Source of the DNA: Bigelowiella natans CCMP2755
Lineage: Eukaryota > Cercozoa > Chlorarachniophyceae
DNA: 64,000 bases
Direction of reading: 5' to 3'
Assembly (NCBI GenBank): GCA_000320545.1
Contig: ADNK01001791.1
Span: 1-64,000, forward strand
The notes below the pieces were generated by a model. The model did not search any database, was not told the DNA's origin, and saw only the letters and a program-made list of their open reading frames with translations. Of the stretch, positions 36,178 to 48,657 are shown piece by piece (within the stretch, counting starts at the first letter, position 1; each line of letters begins with the position of its first letter). The position numbers were made by a program, and so were the translations under genes.

Positions 36178-36920
36178 GCTTGCTTAGTGCTCTTCATGTA
36201 ATACATCTGATACGATTGCTGCTGCTGAATTCACAAAGCTCCCTTGAATCATGTGCATGCTAGCATGCAGCAACATCATCAATTTCATTGTGTGCTTTAG
36301 CTGGTTATTAGATCAACATTTTCGCTAAACGTCCTGAGTGCTGAGCGGCCACGTACATGTGCTGCGAGCGCTTTGGCATGCTAGCTAGCATGTGAGTCAG
36401 CAGGGCGCAGCCGGTATTACATCTCACATCGACCACTAATACGTATGCAGGCCAGCTAGCCAGCAGGTTGCATACACAGCTAAAAAATGTAATTATCCGT
36501 TACATACATCCGATCCGTTCATTCATTCACACCTGGACATCGCCGTAGACCACCAGCCCTACCTAGCTAGCTAGCTACCACACAAAGATCTGAGTTCCCA
36601 TGTGCATGTACGCGTGTATCCACTACTAGACTAGTCCAGCAGATGTACATTCTAACATGCTGTGTTGCGCATCAGACTTCCTTGCTGCACTTACTCTGAT
36701 GCTAATTACCTGGCCAGCTGTACTAATAATATGGTACCAACAAAGCAGCACCAACATGCTGCTCTGTGTCTGGCGAAACGTCATGCACGGCAGAACCGCC
36801 CCCCTCTAGACATACGCATGCGAACGATCACATTTACTTTCCAGTAGCTCTGGAGTGATAACGGGTGGAACATAGCACAGAGCTTGCATAGTGGATTACA
36901 TGAAAATTGATGGAGCAGAC
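36178..36920. other. Intergenic block: palindromic motifs and a partial retroelement tail
   Basis: No gene is seen between two converging genes. It contains perfect 16-bp palindromes at 36254-36269 (TGCATGCTAGCATGCA) and 36377-36392 (CATGCTAGCTAGCATG), a CTAGCTAGCTAG run near 36570, and a short match to the retroelement tail end at about 36474-36512 (CAGCTA, then AATT and TTACATACATCC). Confidence 0.6.
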
Positions 36921-37906
36921 CTACATAGTGCTAGCTTTGCTGTTGATGGTTTTTTTCTTTTTCTTTTTCTTTTTCTTCTTTGTCGGTTCTTCCACTCCGC
37001 TCGCCTCTTCCCCGGTAGGAGAAGGAGCAGCCGTTTTCTGGGCAGTGGTAGTTGTCGGGGCAGCTTTCGGCTGGGTTTCTTCGCTTTTCTTCCCATCCTC
37101 TTTCACGTCACCACCGCTACTAGTATTACCTTTCAGCGGTTGCTGGTGCTGCTGTTTCTGCTGTGCCCCCGACTTCGCTGCGGAGGAAGAGGCATTATTC
37201 GCACCGCTGTTCCCGGCAGCACTGTTGCTGCTGCTGCTGCTGCTGCTATTTGCACTCTTCTTCTTCGATGATTCCAATAGACTTCGCTTGCTTTCGGAGT
37301 AGAGTTTGTACACGGCCTCCACGATTCTCGCAACGTCGCTAAGCTGATGGCGCGCGTGCAACAAGCGCTGCGAGTCTATGTACTCCTCTCTGTCTATTGG
37401 CTCCGGGCCTGACGACGTGCCATCGCTTTTCATCGTGGAAAATAGCTGAGGCCGCCGCGCGAGGAGTCTGAACATCTTCTTGAGCTTCTCAAGCTGAGAT
37501 ATGACATCGGCTGGCGATTTCGCAACGTGGGGGTCCTGATGGAGGAGCTCGTATTCGTTCATCTGAATCATGGGCATTCTTCCACCGACGCTGCTCGCCC
37601 GGCCACCGGGAGGGGTTGGACCTGAGCGAGGAGGAGGGGCAAACAAGCAGCCCAACGACATAGACACACACACACACACACACGCACACACGCACACAGG
37701 ACGAGGGGTGAGAACAACAAGTGGGTAAATTGATCATCAGCGCTAACTGATGGATGGATTATTGTTGTTGTTAAGGTGGTAGCAGCTGGTTGCACTCGAT
37801 CGGCTGCTTCCCTCCACAGCACATCGTATATAATAAAGATAGTGATGATCCTGCTCCTCCCGTACCAATCCACCACCCAATAGGCAGGCAGGCAGGCGGA
37901 TATATA

Positions 37907-37978
<72 letters not shown>

Positions 37979-39533
37979 GTATATATTCATGCCCATATCA
38001 CTCCACTTCTAACCCGGTGCCGGCCCAACAGGAGAATCTTCGCTCAAAGTAGCAGCAGCAACAGCAGAGGGCCCTGCTCCAGAGGGGGAGGCCATCAATC
38101 CCTGATGAGCTCCAAACGACGGCAAAGGGGCGAATCCTGATGTGTATGGGGGGTTAATGCCGGGGTGATGCTTGGGCGACGACTGTGGTGAGGAGAACGG
38201 CGTGCCGGCACCTGATGACTTCAAATGGCGCATCTGGAAGGACCGATGATGCTGCTGGCTGCTAGGGAAGTGATGACGTGTCATTTGGTGGCGTCTCTTG
38301 AATAGGCGCCACTCCTCTACCGTGACCTGCCGGTCTTTGTTCATCCGTTGGAACTGATTCCATGAGATGGAGGCGAGGAGGGGGTTGGGCTTGAAGTCGG
38401 TGTCGTTTTGCTTCATCATTTCCGACGGGTTCATGTTTGCGGCAGAGTCGGCAGCCTCTTTTGCTGCCTTGGCCGCGGCCTCAGCAGCAGCTGCAGCTTC
38501 TATCTGCTCCTGCTGCCGGCGGTGCTTCTCCTTATAGGCTCGCCATTCCGCGGGGGAGACCTGGCGGCCAGTGTGCATCTTCTGGAAAGCGTTCCACGAG
38601 ATCGTAGCCCCCTCTTTGACCCGGTTTGTGAGCTTTGGGGTCTTCATGACCTGGTCCGTCTTCTCCGGTTCTTTCGGAAAGCTCTCCTTAATCCCGTTGG
38701 GAACCCGGACAGGGGCAGCCTTCGCTAATTTGCACTGGGAGAGATATGACGCCTGGCAGCTCGCTTGAAGAGCCACGTATGTCAATTGCTGCATTTCTAT
38801 CCAGCCCCAGTCCTTTACATGCACCATCGTTTCCACACCACCGCCATTTTTGGCCTCGTCATCGTTGTCGATCTCTTTCACCTTGCCGTCCTGCGGCTGC
38901 TTTTTGCTGTCGCCCTCCCCGTCTGCTCCCGTGTTCGATGGCGTAGGGTTTTTCTTTGTATCCCCCTCCTTGCCCGTGTCCTCACCACTGGTTTGTTCTT
39001 CCATTTTGACGACTCCCGCTTTACCCTCTTTGCTTTTTTGATCTCGCTGCTTCTCTAGTTCTTGCTTCTTCGCTTTGGCGCCGTATGCCACGGGCTTGAC
39101 AGCATCTGCCAGCGGGAAGTTGATTTGGTCGAAGGCTATATCGATCCGGAACGCGTGGTCCTCTCCATCACGCTGGAACAGCTTCTTCAGCGCCGCTTTG
39201 GTAAGCTTCTTATGTTTGGAGATATCCAGCTTTAGGACGGAGGGATCGTCGAAGATCATATCTTTAGCTGAGAATAATGTTCCAACCACCCCCCAAAAAA
39301 ACACTTGAGACACATGAATTCTTTGCGCATGTAGGATCAACAGTCGTCACTAACAATCACAATTAACTAATTCTTGCAAGCAGTGTATCATGGGTGAAAA
39401 TGTACTTACAGGATTTACTAGTCCCCGCCTTTCCCTTGCTACCGTCCGGTTTCTTCCTCTGCTTCTGTCGTTTGTGCGACTTTGGCTTTGAGTCTGAGCT
39501 CGAGGGCTGAGCGTCGCTCTTGCGTTTTCCCAT
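36921..39533 (-). CDS. Lys-rich protein with a duplicated Trp-containing motif, three exons
   Basis: The gene is fully joined in phase: exon 1 39533-39410 (ATG 39533, MGKRKSDAQPSSSDSKPKSH, a basic nuclear-signal-like start), exon 2 39267-38014 and exon 3 37621-36921 (stop). The product is about 690 residues. Exon 2 contains a conserved-looking block (MIFDDPSVLKLDISKHKKL ... HAFRIDIAFDQINFPLADAV), a charged disordered region, a Trp/Gln/Cys segment (WGWIEMQQLTYVALQ), and two copies of a roughly 28-residue motif. Copy 1 opens ISWNAFQKMHTGRQVSPAEW and copy 2 opens ISWNQFQRMNKDRQVTVEEW; they are separated by an Ala-rich helix. Exon 3 has a helical segment (ISQLEKLKKMFRLLARRPQL ... LSDVARIVEAVYKLYSESKR), a Ser/Asn run and a C-terminal run of Lys. 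I recognise no named family. Composition suggests a nuclear or nucleolar protein. Confidence 0.75.
37910..37984. repeat. (TA)n-(TG)n compound array
   Basis: TA tract followed by TG tract in the last intron of the Lys-rich gene; a second CA tract lies at about 37663-37699 just upstream of exon 3 on the + coordinate. Confidence 0.95.
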
Positions 39534-40631
39534 ATTTGGCTCTAAATAATCGTATTATCATTGGAAATTTTACTTGAGAAATGTGGACGTGGTGAACACA
39601 TATTCTTAAAAGTGTTCGCCGCTCAAACCAACGCTCGGAGTTGTGTATGAAGCCGAAAGTTTAATAGTTCTCACGATGATTCCCCAAACTATTCCATGCC
39701 CGTTCGAGAAAATATCATCTCTCAATCAAAAGAAGAAAGGCTGCTGGCTCCTCCCGGCTTCGCAGGCCAGATGCACAGCGTGACCATACAGGGGAATTTG
39801 CCATTATGACTAAATTTCTTTGTAATTATAACTTCTCTAGAGTGAATTGTTGGTGGCATCGCTCCTCTTCACTTTTCAAATCCTAGTATCCTGACTGCCC
39901 CCGCCCTCTCCGAAATCAAATAGAGGTTTTCACCTGTGAATCCGACGACTAGGATAGAGGGGCCTCCTATATGTGTCTCGTAAGAGTTGGAATTGGAGTT
40001 TGTGAGAAACTTGCTGCTGCCCCCCACAGCCTCTTTACGGTTTTAGGTCTTCCCTTTACTCCACGGTGTTTTCGCAGGCTTAGGGACAGGGGGGTGGGGC
40101 CGAGCCGATAGGAATATTCATAAGATCTCGTCCAATGTTCTGTTCTGTTCTCCGAAAATGAAAGCTAATAATACAGAATATGAAGTCATTTTTCTTGTCG
40201 TAGTGAATATTTAGGCACAATCTACACCCCTAAAAATGCGGCAAGCTGGACTTGGCTTTGAAATTCTTGGAAAAGAGAAAATGGTAAAAATGCATTATGA
40301 GGGCATCATACGGCAATGTAAAAAATAAGTCGCAGATATGTTTTCAAAGCCGTTTCAAGTCAGCTCTGAACAGAAATCACCCAGGATTTTATCTTAATGT
40401 ATCGCTGGCTACTCGGGAAGTCGCAGGGTTCAGATGTCCCCCCATGTTACAGTCGTACCTCATCTGTGCGAAATCTGCATCGAGATCGAAAATACACCCA
40501 ATAATATCTAAATACCTTATCGTTGAATGCATGAGCCAAAACTCTTTGGCGCAATTTTGGATTTTACATCATCGAGACTGTCCTTACGTAATATGTGGTA
40601 TTTAGATTTGACTTACTATTTGCACAAATTC
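39534..40631. other. Divergent intergenic region
   Basis: Moderately A+T-rich, microsatellite-poor sequence between two diverging genes. The open frames here (for example 40297-40605) show no recognisable protein features. Confidence 0.4.
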
Positions 40632-41895
40632 CGATGCGTTCGGAAGATGGCTACCGCGCCCTCCCTCTCCCCGTTGACAGGGAAGTTGTGAGGAGCGGTG
40701 CTATCAGGAGACGCAGACGTCGTGGTTGTGTAAAAATGATGCTTATATGTTGTTGTATTTTGCTTGCATTTCCAAAAGTGCTCTGATGTGATTTGAGGGA
40801 CGAGTAGTCGTGACTTCGTGCATGCTCGAAAAGGCGAGTGCATCTGTGCATCCCTACTCAGGCTAATGGAGAATCCCCCCCCCCTCGATTTTCACCAATT
40901 AGGATATAAATTCTTTTTGCAATCAGCTCAAATAACCTTTGAATCTTTTCCCCCCACCCTTGCCCATCCTAATTGCTTGCGACATCCCAGTAGGGTACCT
41001 GTTGCTCGCATGGCTCCTCTGTGGCCTCGCGGTTTTGCAACAGTGTGATAATTATCATCATCATTGTGCATACGACGATAAGAGTTGCTTTGGCAATGAA
41101 GGTATTGAAAATGGGAGAACTAGGTTAAATCTGCCCGTCCTCTGATGATATGTCGCTCTCCTTAGGAAAGGCATCTAGGACGACTGTGGCAGTTCCAATC
41201 TTAGGCGACTCCCTTGCTTCAAGAGCAGGACCATATATAACTCCCGCGATAAAGTCATAAAATAAAGCACATAGGAAACACTGCATGTATATAGCTTGTG
41301 AGAGTGATGGCCATGCTTTTAGAAACCGTTCCCGCACAACACATAGCAAGAACACGCTGAATGGGAAGAAAACGTCGAGCTAACGTTCTGTTTTCAAGCG
41401 AAGAATCAGCGAGCAACACCCTGTTTGCTTCAAATTACCATTCATTGGTCTTGCTTTTCTTCTTCTTGTTCTTCTTCTTCTTCTTTGTCTCTTACTGACG
41501 GTCTGCAGCATTATTTCAACGCCGCTCCGGGCTCTTGCACGGTAAGTGGCATTGTAGCATTTCTTGGATTTACTGCTTCATGCAGGAGGATATTTTGCCT
41601 TAGTGATCTTCATGGCGCTGCTATGCCATCGGCAGCAGCCGGCGCCGACTCTTTTATCCGTACTCTGCATTATATTCAAACGTCAGTTGTTGTTCTTGTC
41701 AGGTCGTTGGTAGGCCTGGAAGCAGACGATGCGTCCTCAGATAGAAATAAGAACGACAAGAAGGTGGTGATGACTGGCACTAAAGTCAAGGGGGTGGAGA
41801 CGCTTGTGTATGCCCAGAAGAACGATTATCTCGGCTTATTCTACATGAAAGGCATGCCCAGAATAGACTACTATGTAGTACTAGTAAAAGCTTAG
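40632..41895 (+). CDS. Tentative small single-pass membrane protein
   Basis: This is assembled from exon-like pieces and is tentative. A possible first exon at 40632-40730 reads MRSEDGYRALPLPVDREVVR and ends in a run of Arg. A hydrophobic segment at about 40993-41040 reads GYLLLAWLLCGLAVLQQ. A short exon HYFNAAPGSCT ends at a strong GTAAGT donor near 41541. A last exon (from about 41702, stop TAG 41893-41895) reads LVGLEADDASSD, then VETLVYAQKNDYLGLFYMKG. A short basic N-terminus, one membrane helix and a compact C-terminal domain would suit a type II membrane protein. The phases between pieces were not all reconciled. Confidence 0.3.
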
Positions 41896-42290
41896 AGCAC
41901 TTAAGGCAAGAAATATCATCGCGAGCTTTTGTCCGCTTAGACGTTCATATTCTATGTATCTGAACATAATATAACCGATGTTTGGAAGGGTCGTCTTTCT
42001 CGATTTTACGTCTATTTTTCTAAAGAAAATGAGTGTCAAGATTAATTCATTGTTTTCAACGCGACACTGTAGGTTCACCCGTGAAGGGCATTCAAACTGT
42101 CATCAGTATTCCGGTCATCCACATGCAATAATAGCGATGGCAGAAACTGGGGGGGGGGGGGGGGGGGGGGGGGTTAAATTTTAAAATCTAACTTCGGCTT
42201 CTGATGACAGTCAAATATACGTATCCTTTGATAGGCCCAGACAAGTTGTAATCGTATTGCTGTTTTGCTGTTATAATGATCAACTTTTAG
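41896..42290. other. Intergenic / intron with long G-run
   Basis: Contains a poly-G run at about 42150-42173. No supported gene; an early exon of the ankyrin gene may lie here. Confidence 0.4.
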
Positions 42291-42356
42291 GGAAGATTTG
42301 AGTACAATATTCCTGTGGAGAATATTACCCACAGTGGATCGGAGGTACATTCGTGC

Positions 42357-42394
<38 letters not shown>

Positions 42395-44107
42395 CTCTCT
42401 CTCCCCCTCCCCCTCTCTATGTCTTTCCGTATTCGTTTCATTTTTGAGGCACAGCACATGCATGCATATGGGAAAAGGCTTTGCTCGTATCGGTCCTTCT
42501 CGGAAGTGGCGGTCTTGTTGGTGACGATGAAATACAAGACGATAATGCCACAGCGAGTCAGCTTGCGAAAGTCATTGACGACTACAATGCTGCTGCAAAG
42601 TCTAGTGATTCTGCAAGAAAGGGGGGTATGGAAAACAGTGTAGTAGCCATGATCATGTGATGATAACAGCAGCTTAATTCATCATCGTCGTCACCCCCCA
42701 TTATCGCAGTGCCATTCGCATCATCGGCATCTGCTGTCATGCTGAGTTGGTTCTCCAGCTGTACCCCAGACTATCCCCAAAAGATGAAATTTAATAAACA
42801 CTCGAACACCGACGATTATCGTACTGCAGCGCCTCGCTCGCCTACCGCAGAGCAAATTCGCTGCCTTCGTTGCGAAACTCTGCGATTGCGGAACTCGCGA
42901 ATGAGCTTTCCATTCCATTCACATCTCGTGATTTTCAAGAGACAAGACCCACGTCAGCAGCACTAACATATTTGTACTCACACGACTGTCAGAGGAGAGC
43001 GAAAAAGGCCTGATAGCCATCAACGGCAAGGATCCCTGGAACAGAACGGCCCTCTACCACGCTGCAGCCGCCAACAAGCCTCAATGCGTGCGAGTGTTGC
43101 TAGAGAGGGGGGCAGATCCTAATATAGGCCAGAAGGAGGGCGCCACACCGTTGTTCATCGCTGCACAGAATGGCTTTCACCATGTAGTCGAGGCACTTGT
43201 CGATTGCAATAGGACAGACGTCAATCAAGCGACGACGAAGACCGACTCTACTCCTCTCTATGTTTCCGCACAGAATGGGAGGTACCTGTCGGCCTCCTGC
43301 CACCCTCCCCTCCCCCTTTCCTTTCTCTCGTCCCTCAGTACGTTGTGGGCGCATATTTGTGGGGGGAGGCAGTTTGGTTGCGGCCTCTGCTATTGAACGA
43401 TAATGACATGGGGATGAGGGAGGGGGGGGGGGTGGCTGTTGGGGTTGCGCCTGTTTAAAACATCGACAATGGGCTTGTAATCATCATGATAATCACGATC
43501 AACAACAAAAACACAACATGAAGGAAGAATGAATGCTGAATTTGCCTTTTCTCCCCATACGGTAAGGTACGATGCCGTGATGTGTTTGGTGAAAAAGGGC
43601 AAGGCCGACATTGATAAGCCTCAGGTTTTGTAATTTATATACGAAGAGGGGGGGGGGGGGGGGAAGCTTTCGAAACTGACGAATAAAAGCAATAACTTTA
43701 GAACATATTGAGCGAAAAAACAGAGATGATCGTATCTCCCCTGCAATGAGATGTGATGCGGGACAAAAATCATTCGAAGATTCTCGTGAAAGATTTTCGG
43801 TTTTTTTTTTTTTTTTTTTCCAATAGTTTTCTTTCTATCTCTCTCCTTCCAAGCCAAGGGTTTAATGTGACGTGCATGATCCTGTGCAGGCTCTGAGTAA
43901 CAACATCGTTTCATCATTTCGTGCTCCATATCTATAGGCTGACGGCTCGACTCCTGTCTACGTAGCTGTGCAGAACAAACACAACAATGTGAGCTCTTTT
44001 AGACACTGAAAGGAGTGTGAGGAAAAGGAAAGGAGGAAGGATTGTATCACAAACACACGCGCGCGCGCACACACACACACACACACACATAAAATATATG
44101 TATAAAA

Positions 44108-44140
<33 letters not shown>

Positions 44141-44272
44141 CGAACGATTTGTTCTTACCCCATCTGTATTTGTTGTGTGGGCAAGATCCTAAAATTCTTG
44201 CTGAAAAATGGAGCAGATCCCATGAGAGGTATCTCAGCAGCAAACTAATATGCGATTTTGAAGGAAAGAAAG

Positions 44273-44309
<37 letters not shown>

Positions 44310-45039
44310 AATACCGCGATTGCGACTATTTTTGTGTGATTTTGCAGAGAGCAGATTCTTTGAACGATCCCCTCTGCATGCATATTGTCTCGGTGCTCCT
44401 CCTCCTCCTCCTCCTCCTCCTCCTCATTACCTTGGTTGCGTTGCAGGGAACGTGTCAAACTCCGTGTTTGTGCCGTTGTTCATGGCGGTACAGGCAGACA
44501 CACCAATGGCTACCAAGATGCTTCTATCGAAAGGGGCAAACCCCAACATTCGAGTCGATGTGGTAACATCCATGATATCGGCAATTCCATTCCCAAAATT
44601 TCACTTTAGATTCATTACGAGAGGAAGAGGGGGGGGGGAGAACTAGGGATCGTTCTCTATGCTTTGCCATCATTCTCACATTCACATCTGTCCATATATC
44701 ATGCATCGGCCATGTACTTATTCCCAGACCGCGCAGCAGAAAATGATGGTGGGCGGCGATGTCGCGACGTTTCCGTTGCTGCTGTGCGCGGTTGCGAACA
44801 AGCCTGAAATGACAAGGCTTCTTCTCAAATATGGAGCGCGGGTTACTAAAATCAACAACATTCGACAGAATTGACCCCATCACCGCCCTCGCCAACACTT
44901 CACCCCAAATTGACCATAATGATCGTGCTTCGTGCTTTCCGAACGCAAAATCGGTTTTCTTGCCCTTGGTCACAGGAGCATTATTGATAATGACACCAAC
45001 ATGTGGGTGCGTGTGTGTGCGCGTGTATGGGAATGTGTG

Positions 45040-45077
<38 letters not shown>

Positions 45078-48000
45078 GTAGGTTGATATGGTGGGAATCA
45101 ATGGAACCACAGCTCTGCACATGGTCCGTCCTTTAATTATTACAAAAGAGCACAACCAATGCACGCGCACACACACGTTGAGCTGCACGCGACAGCCTCT
45201 TGCAGCACAATCCAGCGTATCAATTCTTCGGGTATCACGCTTCAACGCGTCATCACCATCGCCATCATCATCGTCATGATATCTGAATTACGCCGTCCTC
45301 TCCTCGTAGGCGTGCGCGTACGCGAGCTCCAAATCAGCAGCAGTGCTGATTAAACACGGGGCAGACATCGAGCACCCTGACAACCGCGGATTCACACCGC
45401 TCATGAGGTTGGAAATCATGCTACCATTGCAAACACTTCGTAACCTATTTGACGGCATTTGGCGTGGGAAAAGCTCATCAGCGATTCTTCTTCAGCGACG
45501 GCTCAAACGCCGATGATGACAGATGAACCTCTTCTGACTGGGTGTGATAAGGGAGATGATCTGCGAGTCTTCTACGCATTCATTCCCACACAACCCTGAT
45601 CTGGCGCTCTTTGTTTCGTGCTAAAATTAGAGCATTCACGATGATGCTTTAAGCTAGGATGTGATTGCTGTCTAACCCAATCCTCTCCGTAACAGGTCGA
45701 TCTATAAGAGTGAGGCGGAGCTGGGATACCTAGCTCATAAGTTCACCAAAGTAATACTGCGCGCACCGCCTTTGAACCCGCTATCGAGTGAAAGGGCTGA
45801 TGGCGTTGTGCTTCGATGCCACTTGTGTCTGTTGGTGTCGTCGGACAACAACAACAACAACAACAACAACACAACTACAACAGCAAAAATGATGGATTGA
45901 CACATGCCGCAGACGATGGTTTCGGCTACACTTTACCACTTTCTCAAAATCTTGTAGTTGTGGAGCTAGTAGTAGCAATAGTAGTAGTAGTAGAGGAGGA
46001 GGAGGAGGAGGAGGAGTAATGTAGAACAGCCATTGGCGCGTGATCTTTGTGCAGCAGTTTATCATCGAGTGAGTTGGGTGTCATTCCTACCTATCATACC
46101 ACCATCTCTCATACGCACGCGGATTGCTTCTTCCTCCTCAAACATTAGACCGACGACATGGAAAAGTACATCGAGGCTGTGAATAAGCGCCGGCGCAACT
46201 TGGCCGAGTTCCTTCTGTTCCAAGGAGCCGATCCCAATCAGCAAACCCCTGACGGGTTCACTCCGCTCATGACAGGTAGTCGTTGGTTTTAGAGGGGGGG
46301 GGGGAGGACGTTGTGGGCGGCGGCTTTTGGCCTGTCACGCGAACAGGTCTTCTTCCCAATATATCCGCCCGTGAGAACACACACGCATACACACACGCTC
46401 GCGCGCGCGCGCGCGCACATCAGACAATTATGAGGGGGGTGGAGGAGAGGAGAGGAGAGGAATACATTTGTAGTAACGTCTATTGCTTGATTTCCCTCCC
46501 ACCCACCCCCTTCACCCCCTTCATCAATGCTCACAGCTGTGGCTGCGAATGACCCTGAGATGATAGACTTACTCGTCGAGGTACACTAGGAAGAAGAACA
46601 ACAACAAGAACAACAACAAGAAGAAGAGGATGAGCGGCGGCTGTGGGATGGAGGGGTGGGGGTGAGGAGAGGAAATAAACGCTTTGATACTGGGGCAAAA
46701 CTTCCGTTGATGTGTCGTATCGCTGCTCATAAACAGCACGGAGCAGATGTTAATATGAAGACTGCTACTGGAGTGTCTGCATCCATCATTGCAGTGACGC
46801 TGGGGCAATCTCGAATCCAGGTGGTGTGGGTCTCAGGATGATGGGAAATTATGATGATCACAGTGATGATGATGATGATGATGATGATGATGACGATGAT
46901 GATGGTGGTGGTGGTGGTGATGATGATGATGATGATGATGGGGAGGAGGAGGAAGAGGAGGATAAGGACGTATCTTTCCGGATAATAGTAATTAAGCCGT
47001 TCCGCACTCGGCATCTGCGCCACCTGTCAAAACGAGCGGCAGCCTGAAAAACCGATGATTTCCGTACTGCCGCTTTGCCGCGGAGACAAAATTATCGGTG
47101 CACTTCAGCGATGGGAACTTAGGAGATTTCGGGTGTTTGCATAGGGCTGCTCTCACTGCATAGTGTGGCTAATCACCTTCTGTTTCTTCACCTTCCTCGC
47201 CCGTGCGACATCATTCTAGTGCCTGATGAAGCTGAAATCACACGGAGCTGACCCGAAAAAGGACAGGGAGTACCTCGAAAGGTAAAGATCAGGATAGGGT
47301 TCAACTGATGGTGATGATGATGATATTAACGATGATGATGATGATGATGATGACTGCATAAGAAAAGCGTTCCCTAAAAGTCTAGAATGTCACCGACAAC
47401 ATCGAAAAAAAGTGGTTGCGTTGTGTTATACCATATCAATAGCTCTTATTTTCTCGTCGTCCCCCTCCCTTCTTCCTCTCCTCCAACTCATCCTCCTCCT
47501 CCTCCTTCCCGGTCGATTATCGCGTGAATTCCTTGTTAGGGTCTCGAAAGAAGTCTCGGAGCGTCAGCCGGAGATAATAATCCATGAGCTTGGAGATATA
47601 CCCCCTCAGTACATGCCTTCTGATTTGGTGATAGTACCACTACTAGTTGTTGTGACAGTTGTACAAACAACACACCATCCATCTTTTGGGGATGAAGAGG
47701 AGGAGGAGGAGGAGGAGAGAATCAGTTGGCTGATGATGATGAAAGCCAGAATAATGGACGGGAAAGCTGTGTGCATGTGTCTGTATCTGATGTATGCGCC
47801 CTCCTCCTCTTCTTCTTCTTCTTCTTCCACTTACCCGTTCTGTTTCCGCATCCATTTCTTCCCTTCGCATAGACAATAAAAGAACGCCTGGACTACTCGA
47901 AAGGCTTCCATGAGCGTCAGCAGCTGAAAGAGTCTTTGAATGACCCATCGAAGAAAGAGCAGGTCAAGTATCATTCAGCCCCTCTCTCGCAGCCTCAACC

Positions 48001-48617
48001 TTACAATCAGTGTATTGCGAGTATGAACGCAGATAGCAGCTCCCATCTTCTGATTCTCCTCCTCTTTGTTGCCTTTTCTCATGCAATGCAGGTGGTTAAG
48101 GAGTTGGTGAGAAGAGGGCCTAAGGATGGACTTAAGTTTGTGCGTCGATTGGATAAATTCAAGTATTTTTTTAGCTACTTTAATAATTATTACAATAATA
48201 ATAAAATCTTTTCTCCAGCATCTTTCCTCCTCCTCCTCCTCCTCCTCCTCCTCCTCCTCCTCCTCCTACCACTACTACTTACTACTGCCCGTCTTCTTCT
48301 TCTTCTTCTTCTTCTTCTTCTTCTTCTTCTTCATCTTCTTCTTCTATTATTCGTTTGGCCCTTTACAGGAAGGAAGAGGCCGCCATTAAGTGGTTTCAAC
48401 AGCTAAACAGGACGGAATGGAAGAAGAATATCTCCAAACTGTCCCCAGCGGAGCAAGAGGTATATACTTACGCCACTCCTCGCTACTACCATCACAATCC
48501 TCATCAGTAGCAGCAGCAGTAGTATCGGCAGCAGCAGAGTCATCATCCATCGTCGTTGCTACCATCATCACAGAAATGTTTCCTTTTCACGTAGCTTTCA
48601 TCATGACATCGAAGATC

Positions 48618-48657
<40 letters not shown>

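Noticed and set aside
46826-47047. Acidic Asp/Glu/Gly-run frame as a protein
   Set aside because: It lies in an ankyrin-gene intron and is explained by the trinucleotide array.
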